This document shows, one piece after another, positions 34,743 through 47,088 of a DNA stretch of 64,000 nucleotides. The notes under the pieces were generated by a model that was not told the origin of the DNA, ran no database searches, and worked only from the letters and a program-made list of their open reading frames with translations. The stretch is taken from positions 31,070,501-31,134,500 of the forward strand of contig NC_065874.1 in the NCBI RefSeq assembly GCF_933775445.1, written 5' to 3'. The translations under genes were made by a program, and so were the position numbers. The stretch comes from Argentina anserina. Taxonomy: Eukaryota; Streptophyta; Magnoliopsida; Rosales; Rosaceae. Each line of letters starts with the position of its first letter. Position 1 is the stretch's first letter.

Positions 34743-37160
34743 TCAGAAAATGAAACTGCCAACTAGAATAGTGGTAAGCGGAACTGTCAGGTTGTCATCA
34801 AGCTCGGTGCTTATAGGAAGTGATTCTACCAGTGCTGAAGCAAGCGACACAACCAAAAAACCCAACACCATAACCCAGCTCTTGTCAACATAGCCAAATT
34901 TAGAGAAATAATACATGTACCTGTTACAACATTACCGAGCATTAAGAAACTTTCTAGATATGATGTTCAGTTCACATGTAAGTGAGGAGCAAAGTAAGCC
35001 ACCAGAACCTACCCAATAGATGATAAAAATCCAGCAGATGCCATTGCCACACTACCGGCTATAGATTTGTTTCTGTTATATGGTAGTTTTTGGGCACCAA
35101 AACGCCTACCAACAATATCTGCTAACCCTGTTACAAGCACATGCAACTATTTGTGAGCCTTCACTAGAAGTTGACAGGTCCTATAAAAAAAGTGTACTGT
35201 AGCCATTTAACAGCTCAACACAAAAGAACAGCCAAACTGAATCAACTAAAAGTACCATCTCCAGCACACAGGTTGCATATTATTGCAATTGCAACCGGGG
35301 AAGTTCTGTAATAGACTACACAAGCCAAAGTTACGGCCACAGCATAATAGAGTGGTCCCTTGAGAAGTTCCCTGATGCATGGAGTAATGTATAGGTGATT
35401 TAACAAATCATGTATGAAAGTTTGTGGAACCACAACCAAGCAATGGCAACAAGCACAAAATAAAAACTTTGTTTGTCAATTATCAGTTTATCACACATGG
35501 TTCACTTGTGCAACAACATCATAATGTTCTAATAGATATTATATATAGGTCATATATGTCTATCCGGCGGACAACTCGTTTTCAATGTACTTGATTTCCT
35601 CTATAATAGAGGGTCTTGTTTCTCGTAAGATATGGTCGAGCAGGTGAGGTTACTTCATTATCAAAGAATCCACACACCGGATCATGCCAACTCCAAGAAC
35701 ATAGTTACAAAGTAGGTATTAAATGATTACCTATGGTCGTTATATCTGCTCATTGACTTCACTGTTCCTTCATCTTTCATTATTCCAAGTCCCAGTAGAA
35801 GCATTCGTACGATATTGAGGCCTGGAACAAGAGATGCTAAAAGCGCTCCTTGGTAGCCTGAACTGTAATTACATATAGTACCCGTACTCAGGCAGATCAA
35901 ACAAAATATCATTACAATGACTACTTTGGTCATTACATTACCTGAATAGTGGCCAGCAAAGCATGAAAGCAAGGCCAATGCTGATGTGCACTAGCTTCCT
36001 GTTGAGTTTCTACAAAAGATGAAAAAGACCAACTTTAGATTCATAGGCTCTTAGGACAAGTTCGGTTAATAGTGTAAAGCTATCTTTATCATCAAACTTT
36101 CCAATCGATAAACCAACACAATATAGGTTGAGTAGCGTCACTTCTCTTCATTGGTATCTCGAACAGGAAAAGCACTGTTCAAAAATTCTAAGAGCAAAAT
36201 ATATACTTGAGCACACAGTTCCTGACAATCAGGTTCTTACACAGTACTTAAATCATCTAAGCTATGTCACATTAAAATATAGCTTAAATCATATAAGCTA
36301 TGTCACTTAAATCAAGTGACTGCACGGTGGATGATCAGAGGTCAATCTAATTTTGATCACTCTCTTGCTTCAATTTAAACGCGAAACAATCACTGCTAAC
36401 TTGGAAGTTAATACAAAATCTGGAAGCAGTATCAGCATCAGTAACACCCACAGGGGTAATGATCCACCAAACACTCAATGGTTAAGTCTTACAACTGACT
36501 CATCAACCATATTTTCACTTACCATTAAGCCGAAAATGAATACAACCTTGGTACTATCCTTCACTTCTGCTATACTTAAATTAGTCAATTTCAAGTTTTC
36601 AACTCATCTCATAAGTGTTTGAATTATAGCTGTCATTAGTTAACAAGATCAGTGCTTTTCCATGAACCAATCAAAACCCATTAATCCCAACGACAAATTA
36701 CTAAGTAGCAACATAGTACAACATACAGGGTACTTCAACAGAAGCAAAAGATAAGATTTTGATCTCTGACCTGATCGAAGATCCCACGTTTGGCGGTTTG
36801 TGCCCACAACAGAAGAAAAAAAGTCGCCACACCACCGGAAATGGCGAGGGCGCAGATATCAGCGGCGAGCAGATTTTCCGGAAACATAGCGGCGGGAGCT
36901 GACGTCACAAGGCGGCGGCGAGAATTACGAAGGTGGTGAGTGATTGGGTGTCTGAGAGTGGCAGAAGGGAGAGAGTCTGAAACTGAAGTTGGAGTGAGAC
37001 GAAGGTGAAGACTAGTAGTAGAGATGAACTGAGGAAGTCGTGGAGAATGGGTTGACTGATGGAGCAGGGAACATGGAAGGCCGAACCGTACAGGATCTAA
37101 GGATAGGTATGGGTGCATTTCTGGGCATGTGATGAATATTTTCACTATCGAAGGAGTCAT
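34743..37160 (-). CDS. FOLK: Farnesol kinase / phytol kinase-like prenyl-alcohol kinase
   Basis: Six minus-strand exons with consistent phases: 37160-36771, 36009-35942, 35862-35731, 35371-35256, 35127-35013, 34920-34743, giving 332 residues. The family uses CTP to phosphorylate farnesol or phytol, salvaging isoprenoid alcohols; FOLK lowers farnesol and affects ABA responses in Arabidopsis. Seen: a Ser/His/Arg-rich N-terminal stretch of about 90 residues like a plastid transit peptide, then several membrane spans; KLVHISIGLAFMLCWPLF; ASLVPGLNIVRMLLLGLG; ICNLCAGDGLADIVGRRFG (the family signature); KSIAGSVAMASAGF; and ALVESLPISTELDDN at the end. No broken exon. The start could instead be a downstream Met (for example at 37118 or the MFPENL Met), because the N terminus is the least conserved part. 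Confidence 0.94.
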
Positions 37161-37570
37161 CTACTATAGCAGCTACCTAAACTGACATATTACTGATATT
37201 AGGAATTAATAAATGTTTCAAAGAAAAATACCATTTTACATTTAAACGTTATCAAAGAAAAACAATAGTGACCGAGTAAACTACCATTTTGAAACAAACT
37301 TGTATGACCAATTTCTAGTGGACAAATTATATTTTCCACAAGACGGCGCACAAGTACCATTCTTGAGTAGCTTTGCCAAAGACTCCTCGCGTTTCTTGGT
37401 TAGAGAGTCAAGGGCGGTGGGCTTGATCGAGATAGAGGACTAGGAGGTCTCTTACCAAGAGATTCACCGGCCATACTTTTATCTTAATGCCTTTCACATT
37501 CAAAAGGTTTTTCAACAAAAAAATAAAAATCGAGCGAGCTAATGTACTATTTTGAGGCTTTCATATTTAC
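37161..37570. other. FOLK upstream region
   Basis: Upstream of the FOLK start codon; should contain its promoter. AT-rich, no clear TATA assignment made and no gene seen. Confidence 0.4.
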
Positions 37571-37574
37571 ACTA

Positions 37575-37605
37575 CTAGGAAATGTTCCCGCGCTTTGTTG
37601 CGGGT
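37575..37605 (-). mobile_element. Helitron 3' terminus
   Basis: On the minus strand the hairpin CCCGCAACAAAGCGCGGG (37587-37604) is followed eleven bases later by CTAG and then T, the classic Helitron 3' end inserted before T. The body would extend to higher coordinates on the plus strand. I could not locate a 5' TC end, and the element may be interrupted by the gypsy element starting at 37917. Confidence 0.6.
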
Positions 37606-37916
37606 TGTAGATCATAGATAAACTTCACCCTATTAATTTTGAGATTTTAAGATTTTTCAAAATTGCAGGATTGAAATAAAAACCAATTAGAACAAATAAG
37701 AAACTTGCTTGAATTCCTCAGAGATCTTAAATTGTTTTTAAGTTAATTCCCTTGGGTGAACTTATTAATGAGAGAGAGATTACAGTGATGCGTGAGGATT
37801 CGTGGAGAAAGAAAAACCCAACAGTTGTCAACCCAAACCTCAACAAACAATCGGCCATACCCACCCCCAAGCAGTTACTATTCATGACCTAGCTAAAACA
37901 CTTCACATATACTGCT

Positions 37917-39109
37917 TGAAACGACCCAGTCCAAAACTAACATATTTACGCAGCAAAAAATCTGATTTAAAACAATAATAACCCATATTCTAATCTATAA
38001 TATTTGTGGCTGCACCCAAGTCTCGGTTGAGCTCCCTACGTACTCTTTAAAAGGGATCAAGTCATTTGTAGTTCAATTTAGTAAGGTATAGCACCATTAT
38101 GATCGAGGAGATAATTCAAGAGTCGTATTCTCGAGTAATTAAATAACCAACACATCTAGTAAATCCACTTAATTAATTTTTACTCCCTAGGACGAAAACA
38201 TAATCAATCCAACGGGTGGATTTTCACGATTAACAATCCGAGAATGAGTATTTTCAATAAATCTTAACGATTCTTAACTTCATCGATTCAATCTCACAAT
38301 CTACTCATGAATTCCCTACACTGAGAGGGTTATTTTGAACCCTACAACCCGGTTGGATTCAGGCGTCACGCGCCGCTACCGGGGCCTCCGATCATCACCA
38401 AATTTCATCAACACAATCCACGCAACATTTCTAACAACTTTCTCGTTCACTACTAAGGTCAAATCGAAGTCTAAATACATCAATCGAATACAAATAGAAA
38501 AGCCCCAATTCATGAAACCCTATAATTTCAAATCGTCGATTCTCATACCTCGATGCGAGTTTGCCCGATTCCTTTGGAGGGTATGATACATGACTCATTG
38601 TGCTCATTTTCGGACTAATTTCATGGCATATGGTATGGTGGCCGGAGGAGTGAGTGGCGCCGATGAGGCCACTCGACTTCACGTCGTTGCAACGGCCACC
38701 AGGCGGCGAGAGGGGTGCGCCACCACCACAGACCTGACAGGGTTGGCCGTGCTCTTCCAACGTGACCGGTGGCGGCCGGATTGGTGGGCGAAGGAGTGAG
38801 AACCAGCAAGGGCGAATTCGGGGTTCACTTCGGGTGAACAGTAGTCCAAATTTCTATTTTTCCTCCCCTCCCCTTCTGATTTTTACCCATATTTATACTA
38901 ATTTCTAAAAATGCTGAAATACGTTTTTTATTCGTACTTGTTCATATGAACTCCGATTTTTGCGTGCCGCATGTCCACGAATTTGTATCGACGAGCCCTA
39001 TAACTTTGCTGAATGAAGTTTTCTCGAAAAACTTACGCATCAAAAAGTGAACTTTTAGAGTTGTTACACTTAACGACGTTATACGAGTAAAAAGGTTCGA
39101 GGCGTATCA
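37917..39109 (-). repeat. 3' LTR of the minus-strand gypsy element
   Basis: TG...CA ends, with the polypurine tract directly adjacent at 39110-39125. Shares long stretches with 44855-46013 (for example TTAGTAAGGTATAGCACC), but lacks a segment of the GC-rich GGCGCCACCGCCCGCC block present in the other copy. Confidence 0.9.
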
Positions 39110-40369
39110 ATTCTCCCCTCCTTATAAAAATTTCGCCCTCGAAATTTACCTACTTGACAAAAGGGAATAAGGTAATATTGTCTCATCTAACCCTTCATCT
39201 TTCAAGTAGCCTCATCCCTTGTGGCTCACTAACAACAAATACATGACAGTAAATTAAATAGAATTATAGGTTGGTCGTCGTTTAGGGATTAGATCTTCTA
39301 AACCCAATTGATAACGAACACCCTAATGACTTGTCGAATAATCGTGAAAGCTCACCTTGTAAGCGCCAAGAAATTAATTCAGATAAATAAGGACTCGTCG
39401 GAAATATCACACTCAACCATGAGTTTTTCCAAAGTGACAAAAATAGCATGGAAATTACCCTGAGCACCTCGTCCTACGAGGAATCACCAAAAATATAAAT
39501 TAACTCACTAGTCAAATTCTCAAGATCATTTAGCTCCCCATCGAAAAGGACACAAGTCCATGAAGATTATGAACTCCCGAGTTAAAACTGAATCAGCAAG
39601 TGGTCCCACCACACTACGATCCAATAAAAATGTGTTACAAAATACAAATATTGTACGTATCGAAATACACACTACCCTTATTACTCCACATAATAGACAA
39701 ACTAGAACTCGAAATACCTCTCGAGTCAATGCGAAAACATATTCTCCTAAGAGTTCTCAACTCATAATTCAATTCTACATAATCGATGGTGTCACATCGA
39801 TCCGTTACTGTGAAGCATAATATTCAACCAACAAGACCACTGTCAAAAGGAGATTACCAAAATAACCTAACACTAGGGCGAGCCGTGCAGAGACCACTAT
39901 CAAAAGAGGCATACCGAAATTCGGCATAGTCTCCCATGAAAGTAGTGCAGAGACCACTATCAAACTCTCTAAAATATCACACTCAACCCTATTTGCACAA
40001 AACGACACTTTTAATAATCACAAAACCACCTCAACACCTAGAGCCATATGCTCATCCTGTCAAAACGGCATCCACAACATTTAAAACAAATTCAGGCATC
40101 AACAATAACAAATCACAACCTATAAAATTCATAAACACGTTTATTACGCTATGAGACGTTAGGACACATAACATCGATCGACCCCTGGAGCTTTTCGCTC
40201 CTCTTAGACCACAACCGCCCAACCCACTTTCAGACAACAAGAGTCATTAATTAACGTAAAATATAATTCCCAAGAATCTCATTCCTGAAGTAATAACTAA
40301 AATGCCGGAACTAACTTATTAATTTCTGATATTTCAAACCTTGGATAAATATCCGACAAAATATAGAAA

Positions 40370-40740
40370 AATAAACTAGTCCTGCCAGTCTTCGTAACGT
40401 AATAATCATAAAATAGAAATAGACTAGCCCCCTAGTCAAAATAATAATGTCAGATCATAAACTATAGACTAGCCCCGCTAGTCAAAATAATACATTCAGA
40501 TAATAAAATATAGACTAGCCACGCTAGTCAAAATAATACTATCAGATAAGTAAGGATCATTACAAAAAATCGACTAGCCCCGCTAGTCTACATAAATCAT
40601 TAAGAATAGCTAGAAGCCGACTAGCACCGCTAGTCAAAACAAATATAGCAAATGACAAGAAATGGACTAGCCCCGCTAGTCAAATAGGATAATCAGTAAA
40701 AAGTGGACTAGCTCAGCTAGCCTGAATTAAATAAATAAGA
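40370..40740. repeat. Array of GACTAG-CCCCG-CTAGTC palindromes
   Basis: About eight occurrences, spaced about 45-60 bp, of the perfect or near-perfect inverted repeat GACTAGCCCCGCTAGTC, each followed by AAAATAAT-like spacer. A related TAACCCCGCTAGTCAC resumes at about 43897, on the other side of the inserted LTR, so the array belongs to the host gypsy element. Confidence 0.85.
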
Positions 40741-40758
40741 AACGTCGTACAATATACA

Positions 40759-43657
40759 TGTCACGACCCCGAAATTTCGAATGATAAAAATTCAAATTCA
40801 AAGTCATGAAAACTCCAAAATAATCCCAAATATATTGAAATCATCTTACAACAACAGTGTATCAAAATTGAATTCAAAGAACGACTAAGTCGACTTGAAT
40901 AATACATCGCCAATTTATACACTCAAGTATTAAAACAATTGGAGATGTAATATTCCGATCCTCACCACAAACAGAAGAAGGAAACCCTCAGTAATCCTCC
41001 GAGTAAGCTCTCCGAGCCTACTAATTCCCATCTGCATAACTATCTCATACATCATCGATTTGGTGCACCGAGATTGTAAACACAAAGCCGGTAAGCTTTT
41101 CAGCCCGTATGAGTAAACCAACATTTTAACATACATCACAAACAAAGGAAATGTAACAGATAACATTTTAAAAACATGTGTACTCATGAGACCTGGTCAT
41201 CCCACCTGGTTACCCCTCATGCAGTACAAGGCAGACAGACTAGATGATATGAGCACTTTGTGCGACGTTCTTAACATGTTTTTACCTCAATTTGTACTTT
41301 TCTTAGACCTTATTGTTGTACTATTGAGTCATTGAGTCGTAATAAGAGTCTTGGGCAGTATTGGATGCATTTTTGTGCTTGCATGAGTTAAAAACGCAAA
41401 ATTGGTCTAGAGTCCTAGTTTGAGTAGTAGGACTAAGAAACCTAGTTGGATTATGAGTCTTCATCTTTCTACGTTTTGGTCGTATTTGTGATATTTTGAG
41501 AATCCTTCTTGCACTAGGAATCTTTTTTAGACTAGAAAACGTACTATTTGGAAAAATCTTACTTGAACTTAAACTTTTATTCCGTAACTTTCCTAATCTT
41601 ACTCTTATATTCTAGTAACTTACTTGATCTTTTTATATGAATTATCTTGTCTTTTATTATTTTCAGATTGTACAATGAAGGAAAAAAATAGAGAAAAAGT
41701 CAAGCAAATGAGGAAAATAAAAAAAGAATGAGACACCTAAAAAGGAGAAAAAGAATGAATTTATCAAATGAGATTGCACCCACCAATGACAAAAATAAGT
41801 GAAAGAAAAAGAGAGAAAGAAAAAGGAAGAGAATAAAAAGAGATAATGCAAAAGAGAAATAAGGAGACACCTAAAAAGGAGAAAAAGAAGATATTTATCA
41901 AAGGAGATTGCACCCACCAATGACAAAAATAAGTGAAAGAAATTGAGGAGAAAGAAAAATGAAGAGAATAAAAGGAGATAATGCAAAAGAGAAAGAAGAA
42001 GACACCTAAAAGAGAGAAAAAAATGAATTTATCAAATGAGATTGCACCCACCAATGACAAAAATAAGTGAAAGAAATTGAGGAGAAAAAATCCAAGCTAT
42101 AATATTCAAGGAGCCAAAACTCTTCTATAAATAGCACATCATTCACAAAGAAAAATCATCACTTCTCCTTTACATTCAAGAGCCAAAACTCTAGTCACGC
42201 CAATAATCCATTATACCGGAAGGTACATTATCTCCCATTCTGGTCTCATCCGCCATAATTAATCAAAAACAATAAAATTTCATAATTTAAATAAAAACTA
42301 TAACGTTATATAATATAACAAACTATATATATATGTATTGTATTTACCATTTTTGTACACATACACAACTCACTATATTATATCGACGTCATAGTTCACT
42401 CATTTAAAGAAATCATAAATACAAGTCACCGGCCAGGGTAGACTTATCATAGTGATATTTACTCACCTTATTTCCTACGTGCAACTTTTACAACACCAAG
42501 AGAGATTCCCTCACTCGTTTCGTCGGTCACCTAGTAGCATAACAACGTGATTAGAAAACGACCCACAAAATAAAAGGTGAATATTAAAGACAGTTTAAAA
42601 CATTGTTCACGTAGCACTGTTCACGCAACATTATTCACGCGCCGCAACAGACGGCTGCGCGTGGTGCTCACGCACCGCCCAAACAGACGCGTGTGATCAT
42701 GCAGCCATCAAAACTAACCAACACCTTCCTACCACCATCCTAGGGGCTAATACCCACTCTCCACCTCCGCACCTCCTCTCACGCGCCGCTCTATGCGGCG
42801 GCACACGCACCACCACCATCTCCACCCAAACTTCAACAAATCACCAAACTTCCAACATCAAAAACGTAGATCACAAAGAGTAGATTGTAACCATACATGT
42901 AGTTAGCTCCAATTATGCTGGAGACCGCTGCAAACGCCGCCGCAAGAAACCGGATTGAAGGTTGAAGATCGGAGGTGAACCAGCTCGATTCGAGCTTCAC
43001 CGCCGGTGGATTCGCGCCTAGAAGAAGGAAAGAGGGCCTACGACAGTCACCTCGTGCCCCACTCTCGCCGACGACGTTGAGCTAGACGGGGCCGTCACTG
43101 TGCATCCTCGGGCATGGCTGAAACACTGCGCGGGGTGGTGTGACACCACCACATATCAAAGCGGTTCGGCTGTGCGGTTCCAATGACACCAACGATGTCG
43201 AACACGGCGGCCGGAGTGAGGAGATCGCCGGAGAAGACAAAATCGGCTGAAATGGAGTCGGGTCGGGGTCGGGCCGGTTCGGTTTCTTTTTTTGGTTTTT
43301 CTGATTTTAAGTTTCCAAAAATGTCCTTTTATAATCTTCCAAAATCGGAAACCAAATTTTCGTTGCAAACAACTTTCAAACACGCTGTCTGATTAAGGTG
43401 TGCTACGTGTCTGCGAACTTGTATCGATGAGCTCTACAACTTCCGTGAATGAAGTTTTCAGCGATGAGTGACAGATTAAAAGTCAACTCTTAAGCCACTG
43501 AAAACGTAATGTTTTTCAACCTTAAATTTTTGAAATCACTTTCATTTCGTAAAGACATCGACGAGAAGGTGTAGAATGTGAATTTATTCGAACTAATAAA
43601 CGTAATAATCTACGAGACATTACGAGGAATGAAACTCGAAAAAATTGGGATATTACA
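40759..43657 (-). mobile_element. Gypsy LTR nested in the older element, itself interrupted
   Basis: Minus-strand LTR from TGTAATATCCC (right end) to CGGGGTCGTGACA (left end), the same superfamily as 18901, 47089 and 51931. The flanks ATACA and ATGCC do not match. The sequence just right of it (minus strand TTTGCCCGGGGGGCAT) looks like a polypurine tract, so this may be a 3' LTR left after a deletion rather than a simple solo LTR. An insertion of about 1 kb (about 41245-42250) interrupts it. Confidence 0.75.
41245..42250. mobile_element. Unclassified insertion inside the nested LTR, with 135-bp tandem repeats
   Basis: The related LTR at 47089 is continuous across this place, whereas here about 1 kb intervenes between GACAGACTAG and the resumed ATATAACAAACTATATATA part. 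Inside, about 41690-42095, are three tandem copies of a unit of about 135 bp containing GAGATTGCACCCACCAATGA, followed by a TATAAATAGC box. It looks like an LTR or other non-coding element; exact ends not resolved. Confidence 0.5.
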
Positions 43658-43689
43658 ATGCCCCCCGGGCAAAATATATACATATATAA

Positions 43690-44150
43690 TCTCAAGTTCT
43701 CAATACCGTCACGTCACGTTCACGGAGAGACTATTGAATCATCATATCATTGCCAGCTATGTAGCATCGCCTCCCAGGTGGAAAAGTGATATCATGTAAC
43801 ATCGCCTCTCAGGCAGCATCGCCTCTGAGGCGGAAAAATGATATAGTAAGCTAACATAGTCATCTCAAAGTGTATGGTCTCGACAACAATGAGTGAACTA
43901 ACCCCGCTAGTCACAATGTAATAAATGAAAATAATCGTAAAAATGGATCTCATTTTTATCTGTTGATCATGCCTCATTTTATTTTGTTAAAGGAGAGGAT
44001 ACCAGAAAGAATGGAATATGATTTAGTTGATCGTGCCCCTTTATAGGATTAAAAGAGAGGATACCGGAATAAAATAGAAAATCATTCTTATCCGTTGATC
44101 GTGCCCCCTTTATATAGTTAAAGGTGAGGATACCGGGTTAAGAATAGATA
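43690..44150. repeat. Two short tandem repeat families inside the old gypsy element
   Basis: At about 43763-43840 the motif CATCGCCTCYSAGG recurs three times and is partly palindromic (GCCTCTGAGGC). At about 43955-44140 three copies of a unit of about 65 bp carry GTTGATCGTGCCCC and GAGAGGATACCGG blocks. Both lie between the LTR at 40759-43657 and the primer-binding site of the host element. Confidence 0.7.
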
Positions 44151-44854
44151 GAACGAGTACGGTTCCCAACCGTACGTATAAATCTCAATATCAACCAAGG
44201 GAGTTTCAAAGGAGGAAAATAAAATAATCCGACATGTCTCACATGTCGTATAACTCACAAATATACTCATAACAATTCTGAGAATCCTATTCCCGGTTAA
44301 ATAATCAATAAATTTCCAAATATTACAAAAGATGTTATATATATTTCTCAAATTTATATCCAAGACAACTAAATGGAAATATCATTGTACATAATCAAGA
44401 AAAATGATTAAAATCATATATTTTCCCGAAAATCTCATTTTCGGTAATTTCTTAACAATTATAGTTTTTCGGAAATCTCATTTCCAGATAACTAACAAAA
44501 TAATTATTCATAAATCAAAATTATAATTCCAAGATAACAAATAATTCAATAAAAATGCATGCATTTATTTAAAATAAACGTCCACTCACGGCAAAAACTG
44601 GCATCTAAATTTAATGATTATAAACATAAAACGGGCAACCTCAATTAATTTCAGCTTTACAATCCCATTTCCAGAAGAACATGGAGAAAAGCCAAGTCAA
44701 ATTGATAAAACTCATTCATCTCGGTTCTAAGAGAACGCACGCATGAATCCACAAAAACCTAAGATTTCAGAGACACAAAATTTTCCAAAATAAAAGTATT
44801 GTCTGCCACATTTCAGCAAGCCCATCAATCTGAGGAACATGCTCTGATACCAAA

Positions 44855-46013
44855 TGAAACGACCCGACTCAAAACAAACTTATTTACGCAATAAATAAAT
44901 CCAAACAATAATAACCCATGTTCTAATCTAAAATATTTGTGGCTGCACCCTAGTCTCGGTTGGGCTGCCTTGTACCCTTTAAAATGGATCAAGCCATTCG
45001 TAGTTCAATTTAGTAAGGTATAGCACCATTATGATCGAGGAGATAAGTCAAGAATCTTATTCTTGAGTAATTAAATAACCAACATATCTAGTAAATCCAC
45101 TTAATTAATCCTCACTCACTAGGACAAAAACATAATCAACCCAACGGGTTTCACGATTAACAATATGAGAATGCATATTTTCAATAAATCCTAACGATTC
45201 TTAACTTCATCAATTCAATCTCACAATCTACTCATGAATTCCCTACAACGAGAGGGTTATTTTGAACCCTACAACTCGGCCAGATTCCGGCGCCATGCGC
45301 CGCCGGAACAGTGGCGCCACCGCCCGCCGCCACTACCGGCGGCCTTTGATCATCACCAAATTTCATCAACACAATCCACACAACATTTCTAACAACTTTC
45401 TAGTTCACTACTAAGGTCAAATCGAATACAAATAGAAAAGCCCCAATTCATGAAATCCTAGAATTTCAAATCGTTGATTCTCATACCTCGATGCGAGTTG
45501 GCCCGATTCTTTTAGAGGGTATGATACACCACTCCTTGCGCTCTTTTTGGGACTAGTTTCATGGCCTATGTTGGCCGGAGGAGTGAGCGTCGCCGATGAG
45601 GCCACTCGGCTTCACATCGTTGCTGTGGCCACCAGGCGGCAAGAGGGGGTGAGCCACCACCACAGACCTGACGGGGTCGGCCGTGTGCTTCCTACGCGAC
45701 CGGTAGTGGCCGGAGGAGTGAGAACTGGCGGGAGCGAATTCGGGGTTCACCTCTGGTGAACAGTAACCCGAATTTCTATTTTTCCTCCCCCCCCCTTTTT
45801 TCTAATTTTCAAAAATGCCGATATACGTTTTTGATTCTTACTTCTTCATACGAACTTCGATTTAGGTATGCCATGTGTCCATGAATTTGTATTGACGAGC
45901 CCTCCAACTTTCGTGAAAGAAGTTTTCTAAAAAAACTTACGCATTGAAAAGTGAACTTTTAGAATCGTTACACTTAATGACGTTATACGAGTAAAAATGT
46001 TCGGGGCGTATCA
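44855..46013 (-). repeat. 5' LTR of the minus-strand gypsy element
   Basis: TG...CA ends. The tRNA-Met-type primer-binding site lies immediately outside it at 44841-44853 on the minus strand. Diverged from its partner at 37917-39109. Confidence 0.9.
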
Positions 46014-46654
46014 TTACTGACGTTACTATTCATTTTTCCGATACTGTAGCCAGATGACTTCATGCATAACCTAACAGCCACACTACAACCCGCCCCAGCA
46101 TGCCCGCTATTGTTCACTATTGTAGCTTTACTGTTCCAAAACATACTCGTGTATAATTTATAGTAAATATGACCAATTTTTTGGACAAAAATATAGCAAT
46201 TAAAACTTTTAATCTAAAAAGAGACGTAACAGACCTTAACAAGATTTGAGGTATTAGTCTCACTGTAATCAAACGAGACATGATGGGGACGAGTCTGCGT
46301 TTCTATATTTTAATTTCATCCAATCCTGGTAAATTTCGAGACTTGTCAAAATGTGTTCAAGATTACGGGGCCTTAGTGTCTTTTTCTTAACTATAGTTGG
46401 TCCCACACTACATTAGTATTACTTATAGCACACAAATGTAGCATATTAGCATCTCTTGTTGCAGATCAATAGTGTTACATTGTAGGATTTGTGACACAAT
46501 GCACCAACTTTTGGAGATAGCTTTATGATGTGTAGTAGTATATATGACACCTATATATGCATTTTTGAAACTAAGAAGACTGTTACGTGTATGGTGAAGA
46601 GTTAATATTAGGTTGTGATGTAAACTCCATAATAGTTTATTGTGAGTTGTGCTA
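46014..46654. other. AT-rich spacer
   Basis: Sequence between the old gypsy element and the MITE. No gene seen. Confidence 0.4.
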
Positions 46655-46803
46655 TTAACACACCCCAAATTGCTATTCACACACCTATTCTATTATTGTA
46701 TTACTAGAATTTAACTGAATTCCCAAATTCACTCCTTAAATTTGCTTTATGATTGGCTCTCATCATAGAAGGAGTGTGTGAATATCAATTTGGAGTGTGT
46801 TAA
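46655..46803. mobile_element. Stowaway-like MITE with about 30-bp terminal inverted repeats
   Basis: Left end TTAACACACCCCAAATTGCT plus ATTCACACACCT is matched in inverse by AGGAGTGTGTGAATATCAAT plus TTGGAGTGTGTTAA at the right end, 149 bp in all. TA precedes it (46653-46654), and TA follows (50927-50928) once the solo LTR inserted at its right edge is removed. The TA duplication fits Tc1/mariner-derived Stowaway elements, though the TIR sequence is not the usual CTCCCTCC. Confidence 0.7.
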
Positions 46804-47088
46804 TGTAGACATAGAAAATCATGTGACAAATAATATTTTATGAATTTGCGGGTTACAATCTATGTATGTATTCTTATACAAAAATATCCTCTGAATTTGA
46901 TCTCCAACAATGATTTAATTCAAGGGTGATAACACTTGATCTTGAATTGAATGAATTTGATTTGAACTTCTCATCTTGTTGACGGCTTGTAGAAGAAAGT
47001 TGACTAAGGACCATAGAGACTTGATTTCGGTCGGACTTGAATTATGAGCAGTGTCACGTGGTGAATGTTCTTCGACTTTGATAGCGGA

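Larger units (their letters stand above)
37917..46013 (-). mobile_element. Old full-length gypsy LTR retrotransposon, minus strand, interrupted
   Basis: LTRs at 37917-39109 and 44855-46013, both TGAAACGACCC to GGCGTATCA, about 1.2 kb and clearly diverged. The primer-binding site TTGGTATCAGAGC (minus strand, 44841-44853) abuts the right LTR and a purine tract AAGGAGGGGAGAAT (minus strand) abuts the left LTR, fixing the orientation. The interior contains hairpin repeats but no readable gag-pol, and is interrupted by the LTR at 40759-43657. The flanks ATACT and TTACT are not a convincing duplication. Old, non-coding element. Confidence 0.85.

Noticed and set aside
41663..42060. Phe/Leu/Ser-rich minus-strand frames of about 100 codons
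   Set aside because: They are the reverse of the purine-rich 135-bp tandem repeats; the repeated protein pattern just mirrors the DNA repeat.
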